From Gammaproteobacteria bacterium (GTDB lineage: Bacteria > Pseudomonadota > Gammaproteobacteria > Steroidobacterales > Woeseiaceae): a DNA stretch of 18,138 nt. Below the pieces are notes generated by a model that worked only from the letters and a program-made list of their open reading frames with translations, was not told the origin of the DNA and did no database searches. The stretch spans positions 1 through 18,138 of the forward strand of contig DAOWGY010000034.1 in assembly GCA_030641695.1 (NCBI GenBank), given 5' to 3'. Positions 15,241 to 18,138 of this stretch are shown one piece after another (position 1 is the first letter of the stretch; each line of letters begins with the position of its first letter). A program made the position numbers and the translations under genes.

Positions 15241-16260
15241 TCATGCGGCTTTTTGGCCACCGAGCGCGAGGCCGAGTACGACATTGATTGCCACTTGCCA
15301 AGGGTCGTCACGCGATTGACCTTTCGCAGCAGCGTCACCCCGGCCGGTCGCCTGCAACAGGCGATGGCAGGCGCCGTTGGGCAGGCGACTTACACAGTTG
15401 CGCACCAGTGCCTGGCGACTGCGCCACACTCGCGCCTTTTGCATCGCCGAACCCAGGTCGACCCGTTGCCTCACTGCATCACTAAGACCGGCGAGCAAAC
15501 GCAATTCACGGCCGAGCGCCCAGAAAACGATGATCGGTTCCACGCCCTCGGCACGCAGCCCGCCGAGTATTTTCACGGCGCGACGGGCATCTCCCGCAAG
15601 TGCCGCGTCGACGAGTTTGTAGACATCGTAGCGGCTGCTGTTGGCAACTGCGCTGGCGACGTCCTCCGCAGTGACCGGCCCTTCACCGAGCAACAGTCGA
15701 AGTTTTTCGATTTCCTGCCGGGCTGCGAGCAAGTTACCCTCGACGCGATCTGCAATCATGGCTGCGGCACTCCGATCGGGTTGCAGCCCGGCGGCACGCA
15801 TTCGTCCGGCGATCCAGCCCGGCAATTCACGCACGTCCACGGGCCACACGGGTACAAAGACACCGGCAGCGTCGAGCGTCTTGACCCACTTCGATGAATT
15901 GCCGTTCTTGTCGAGTTTCGGCGTGCTGACGATCAGCATCAGCTCCGGCCCCAGTTGCTCCACGAGATCGACGATGGCATTGCTGCCGTCCCTTCCCGGC
16001 TTGCCGGTCGGCAGGCGCAACTCGATGATGCGCTGTTCTGCGAATAGCGACAGATTGGCACTCGATGCCGCCAAGGCACCCCAGTCGAACCACTTCGTGG
16101 CGACGTGCGATTCGCGAGATGTGAAGCCTTTTTCGTGCGCCGCGTGGCGAATGCCATCGAGCGCCTCGTCGACGAGCAGGTGCTCATCACCAGAGACCAG
16201 GTAACAGGACGCCAGGTTGTTTTTCAGGTGAGACGAGAGCTGATTTGCCTGGATTTTCAC
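15241..16260 (-). CDS. holA: HolA, DNA polymerase III delta subunit
   Basis: This 339-residue protein is the delta subunit of the clamp loader, which opens the beta sliding clamp. It shows the expected start MKIQANQLSSHLKNNLASCY and the GDEHLLVDEALDGIR stretch (24-38), then SLFAEQRIIELRLPTGKPG, the Walker-like remnant region, EGNLLAARQEIEKLRLL and the C-terminal collar region with VWRSRQALV. Initiation is GTG at 16258-16260; no better in-frame start lies upstream, and no Shine-Dalgarno is clear. Known gammaproteobacterial neighbours leuS and lptE, normally just upstream of holA, are absent; a Trm112-like gene takes that place. It heads a nine-gene run with a candidate promoter 30 nt upstream. 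Confidence 0.95.
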   Translation of the reverse strand: MKIQANQLSSHLKNNLASCYLVSGDEHLLVDEALDGIRHAAHEKGFTSRESHVATKWFDWGALAASSANLSLFAEQRIIELRLPTGKPGRDGSNAIVDLVEQLGPELMLIVSTPKLDKNGNSSKWVKTLDAAGVFVPVWPVDVRELPGWIAGRMRAAGLQPDRSAAAMIADRVEGNLLAARQEIEKLRLLLGEGPVTAEDVASAVANSSRYDVYKLVDAALAGDARRAVKILGGLRAEGVEPIIVFWALGRELRLLAGLSDAVRQRVDLGSAMQKARVWRSRQALVRNCVSRLPNGACHRLLQATGRGDAAAKGQSRDDPWQVAINVVLGLALGGQKAA

Positions 16261-16289
16261 GCAATCACGTGTGGCTGCTTTGCCTTCGG

Positions 16290-16317
16290 ATCATACAGTG
16301 GCGACTCCGGATCGCAA
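16290..16317 (-). promoter_or_regulatory. candidate promoter of the holA-to-tldD transcription unit
   Basis: On the minus strand, TTGCGA (16312-16317) and TATGAT (16290-16295) are separated by 16 bp, and TG precedes the -10 with one base between, an extended -10 feature. Start would be near 16283, giving a leader of about 23 nt to the holA GTG. It lies in the 71-nt gap after the Trm112-like gene. The match is decent but unproven. Confidence 0.45.
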
Positions 16318-16331
16318 GCACGGCGGGCGCT

Positions 16332-16586
16332 TCAGCCGAGCTGGTCGAGGTTGATCGATTCGCCTTCGAGTAGCACCGGAATGCCGTTCGCGACCGGGTA
16401 AACCAGTTTCTCGTCGTCGGTAATGAGTGCCTCGCCGAGCGGCTCCGATAAAACACTGCCGTCTCGATTCGACACGGTGCCGGCTTCGATCGCCTTATTC
16501 ACGCGATCGAGCGTGTCGCGCCGGGCGATCGCGAGCCCCTTGTGCGTCACCGGGCAACGAAGAATGGTCAGAAGGCGTTTGTCCAT
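16332..16586 (-). CDS. Trm112/YcaR-like small protein lacking most zinc-site cysteines
   Basis: An 84-residue protein with the Trm112 ends, MDKRLLTILRCPVTHKGL and LVYPVANGIPVLL. The middle is longer than in E. coli YcaR (60 residues) by an insert around AIEAGTVSNRDGSVLSEPL, a form I recall from xanthomonads. Trm112 proteins in other organisms are small partners that stabilise methyltransferases; the role of this bacterial form is not known. The usual zinc motif CPxC is reduced to CPVT, and Cys11 is the only cysteine in the whole protein, so a classical zinc site is lost. The start ATG 16584-16586 has GAGGA five bases upstream. It diverges from the MerC-domain gene across a region with a Zur-like box. 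Confidence 0.85.
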   Translation of the reverse strand: MDKRLLTILRCPVTHKGLAIARRDTLDRVNKAIEAGTVSNRDGSVLSEPLGEALITDDEKLVYPVANGIPVLLEGESINLDQLG

Positions 16587-16625
16587 GGGTTCCTCAGCGT
16601 GATCAGAATCTTGGTAAATACCTGA

Positions 16626-16655
16626 TTTATAAAGGGTTGCTGCCGATATTGTTAT
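16626..16655 (-). promoter_or_regulatory. candidate promoter of the Trm112-like gene
   Basis: ATAACA (16650-16655) and TATAAA (16626-16631) on the minus strand are 18 bp apart. Start would fall near 16619, about 33 nt before the ATG. The -35 overlaps the Zur-like palindrome, so a bound repressor could block it. Confidence 0.35.
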
Positions 16656-16665
16656 ACTATATCAT
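16637..16665 (+). promoter_or_regulatory. candidate promoter of the MerC-domain gene
   Basis: TTGCTG (16637-16642) and TATCAT (16660-16665) are 17 bp apart on the plus strand; the -10 matches the consensus in five of six bases. Start would fall near 16672, about 53 nt before the ATG. The -10 lies inside the Zur-like palindrome. Confidence 0.4.
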
Positions 16666-16668
16666 TTG
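16646..16668. promoter_or_regulatory. Zur-like operator between the Trm112-like and MerC-domain genes
   Basis: The sequence TGTTATACTATATCA, centred on C16657, closely resembles the gammaproteobacterial Zur core TGTTATA-N-TATAACA: the left arm is perfect and the right has one change. Over the full 23-bp consensus I count 17 matches in 22 informative positions. It covers the -10 of the MerC promoter and the -35 of the Trm112-like promoter, where a repressor would act. Fur or another relative could also be the binder. Confidence 0.5.
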
Positions 16669-16724
16669 CGCCCGAAACCGCTACGCCGCGAGTCGCGGCT
16701 GGTCCAGCATAACGGCAACGCCTG

Positions 16725-17132
16725 ATGAATCAAACACCCATGAAATCGACGGACTGGCTCGACGGCGCGGCTGTCGGACTGTCGGGACTGTGCTTGTTGC
16801 ACTGTCTGGCACTGCCGTTTGTTGTGGGTGCGTTGCCAATCCTGATGCCATTTGCCGAGGGTCACCTGCACGCGCAGATGCTGTACATCGTCGTACCGCT
16901 CAGCGTCGTGGCGATCGGCCTCGGCTTCAACAAGCATCGCAATCAGCGGGTCGTGTTCGCGGCCATCGCCGGCCTCTTACTGCTATTGATCGGAGCAACC
17001 GTTGCCCACGCCAGTCTCGGCATCGTTGCCGACCGCGTATTCACAATCAGTGGCGCGCTAATGCTCGCAGCCGCACATTGGTTCAACGGCTTGTTGTCGC
17101 GCAGGCACCGCTGCATTCCGACTAACGGCTGA
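16725..17132 (+). CDS. MerC-domain inner-membrane protein
   Basis: A 135-residue protein with four predicted membrane helices at about residues 13-35, 51-68, 76-95 and 103-123. The first helix carries GLCLLHCLALP, with Cys23 and Cys27, the cysteine pair expected of MerC-type mercury transporters. The second, cytoplasmic cysteine pair of true MerC is missing; only Cys130 in the tail remains. No merR, merA, merT or merP lies nearby, so mercury transport is doubtful. The Zur-like box over its promoter suggests a role in zinc or another metal, which is inference. ATG 16725 is used; ATG 16740 is a possible alternative, and neither has a good Shine-Dalgarno. Its 3' end overlaps the convergent gene by 11 bp. 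Confidence 0.85.
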   Translation: MNQTPMKSTDWLDGAAVGLSGLCLLHCLALPFVVGALPILMPFAEGHLHAQMLYIVVPLSVVAIGLGFNKHRNQRVVFAAIAGLLLLLIGATVAHASLGIVADRVFTISGALMLAAAHWFNGLLSRRHRCIPTNG

Positions 17133-18138
17133 GGACGTTTGCCAACTCATCGTTGCGGCACGCCTCTGCCGCCGCAATCGCCCTGGGGAGATCGGCTTTC
17201 AGCGGCCGAAACGTCTCATTCACCAGGCGGCAACGCATCATCAGCTTCACGGCAGCAACCTTGTCATTGTGCTCGAGCAAACGGCCGAGATATTGCTGCG
17301 CCAGCAACAGACCCGCAAAGTTATCTTCCCAGCGCAACATCTGCTCGAGGAACCACGGCCATGCCTCCTCGGGATCCGGGTCTTTGACGAGCCAGTCATA
17401 AATGTGCTCGAGCCCGCCGTCGCGATTGCCGCGGCTCACGAATCCATAGCCGTGATTCAGGACTTTGACGCGCTCGCTTTGCAATCCTGACGCTACCTTC
17501 TCCGCATCCGGCCCTGTCGCATCCGGTATGTCGATCTCGTCAAGCAGATTCGCGCGCCCGATTATCGCACCGGTTACAGCAAAAAATGAGGCCAGCAGGC
17601 AGACCTCCACCATGTTCTGCAACCATGTCGGCAACACGCCCAGCAATGTCGGCATCAGGACGATTAGCGCCGCGGTCGCAGGCGCGTACCAGTAGTCTGT
17701 TCCGCAGCGACGAATCAGTCTGCCCATTGCGCGCGGGTCGATGCTCTGCAACGGCGAGTGGGTGATCACCAGTACGCCGATAATTGCTGGTAGCAATCCA
17801 ACAAGTCCTAAACTGAGAATCATTGCCGGCAAATCGCCGAACCTCTCTCCTGTCTCGCGCACGAGAAACGCCATCGCGACGACGGGAATGACCGGAAACA
17901 ATGTCCACACATTGCCTGCGAGCGTGAAGTATTCGATCCCGGGCGTTGCCGCTTCTCTGCCCCTTGCGCGTGCTTCGGCGATCATCGTCAGGTAGCGGAG
18001 AAACGCCGGGATAACCAGAACTGCCAGCCAGATGCCCAGCCTGCCGGCCGCTGACACGAGAGCCATGAGCAACATGAAGGTACCCAGGGCGATCAGCGTC
18101 GCAGACGACCTGAAAGGAAACGCAAACTCCCGCAGGAC
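17122..18138 (-). CDS. polytopic membrane protein of unknown function (5' end cut by window)
   Basis: Not recognised. The frame is open to the right edge: the codons from 18138 read VLREFAFPFRSSATLIALG and run into ATG 18075 without a stop, and the hydrophobic run spans that point, so the true start is outside. The visible 338 codons hold about six membrane segments in the first 190 residues, the second being RLGIWLAVLVIPAFLRYLTM. The C-terminal third is soluble and helical (EAWPWFLEQMLRWEDNFAGL, then LAQQYLGRLLEHNDKVAAVK), resembling TPR-type helical pairs. The architecture suggests a membrane anchor with a cytoplasmic helical-repeat tail. Neighbours give no clue except a tail-to-tail overlap with the MerC-domain gene. 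Confidence 0.8.
   Translation of the reverse strand, partial: VLREFAFPFRSSATLIALGTFMLLMALVSAAGRLGIWLAVLVIPAFLRYLTMIAEARARGREAATPGIEYFTLAGNVWTLFPVIPVVAMAFLVRETGERFGDLPAMILSLGLVGLLPAIIGVLVITHSPLQSIDPRAMGRLIRRCGTDYWYAPATAALIVLMPTLLGVLPTWLQNMVEVCLLASFFAVTGAIIGRANLLDEIDIPDATGPDAEKVASGLQSERVKVLNHGYGFVSRGNRDGGLEHIYDWLVKDPDPEEAWPWFLEQMLRWEDNFAGLLLAQQYLGRLLEHNDKVAAVKLMMRCRLVNETFRPLKADLPRAIAAAEACRNDELANVLSR

Noticed and set aside
16646..16668. Reading the AT-rich palindrome as a Fur box
   Set aside because: It shares some hexamer character with Fur sites, but the GTTATA-N-TATA centre fits Zur clearly better. Fur binding is not fully excluded.
1..18138. tRNA genes, CRISPR repeats, insertion sequences, toxin-antitoxin or restriction systems
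   Set aside because: None of the expected sequence patterns or protein motifs were seen on either strand.

Overview
The window is a GC-rich, gene-dense piece of a gammaproteobacterial chromosome. The evidence is its housekeeping content and order: pmbA/tldE divergent from yjgA, then tldD - nitrilase - yhdP - rng - maf, then rlmH - rsfS - nadD - holA. From memory this matches Pseudomonas-type synteny, except that purE, purK, an ExeA-like ATPase and two small ORFs sit between yjgA and tldD. A marine or free-living lineage outside the enterics fits, but the sequence does not let me name the genus.

Layout. (1) 1-1062 (-): pmbA/tldE, cut at the left edge. (2) 1170-4657 (+): yjgA, purE, purK, then an AAA ATPase of the ExeA/GspA type fused to a C-terminal FHA domain. 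The first three are tightly packed (ATGA overlap, then a 10-nt gap); the ATPase follows after 128 nt. (3) 4669-5374 (-): a two-helix membrane protein of about 67 aa, and a 54-aa acidic peptide with its own convincing upstream control region (CRP-type palindrome at -41.5, a -10, a strong Shine-Dalgarno). (4) 5375-16260 (-): nine genes head to tail, holA, nadD, rsfS, rlmH, maf, rng, yhdP, nitrilase, tldD, with gaps of -4 to +51 nt, probably one long transcription unit with a candidate promoter just before holA. (5) 16332-17132: a Trm112/YcaR-like protein (-) and a MerC-domain membrane protein (+), diverging from a short AT-rich region that carries a Zur-like palindrome. (6) 17122-18138 (-): a polytopic membrane protein of unknown function, cut at the right edge, overlapping the 3' end of the MerC gene by 11 bp.

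How the genes relate. PmbA/TldE and TldD are the two halves of one metalloprotease and flank the insertion. PurE and PurK act consecutively in purine synthesis. RsfS, RlmH, YjgA and RNase G all act on the ribosome or rRNA; HolA is a clamp-loader subunit; NadD makes NAD precursor; Maf and the nitrilase remove aberrant metabolites; YhdP supports phospholipid transport to the outer membrane.

No tRNA, rRNA, CRISPR array, insertion sequence, integrase or attachment site was recognised. No gene-free stretch exceeds 300 bases; the largest is 5165-5374 (210 nt). The most interesting unexplained signals are the Zur-like operator at 16646-16668, the CRP-type promoter driving the 54-aa peptide gene beside tldD, and the ExeA-FHA fusion. 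I saw no clear multi-gene novel defence or biosynthetic system.
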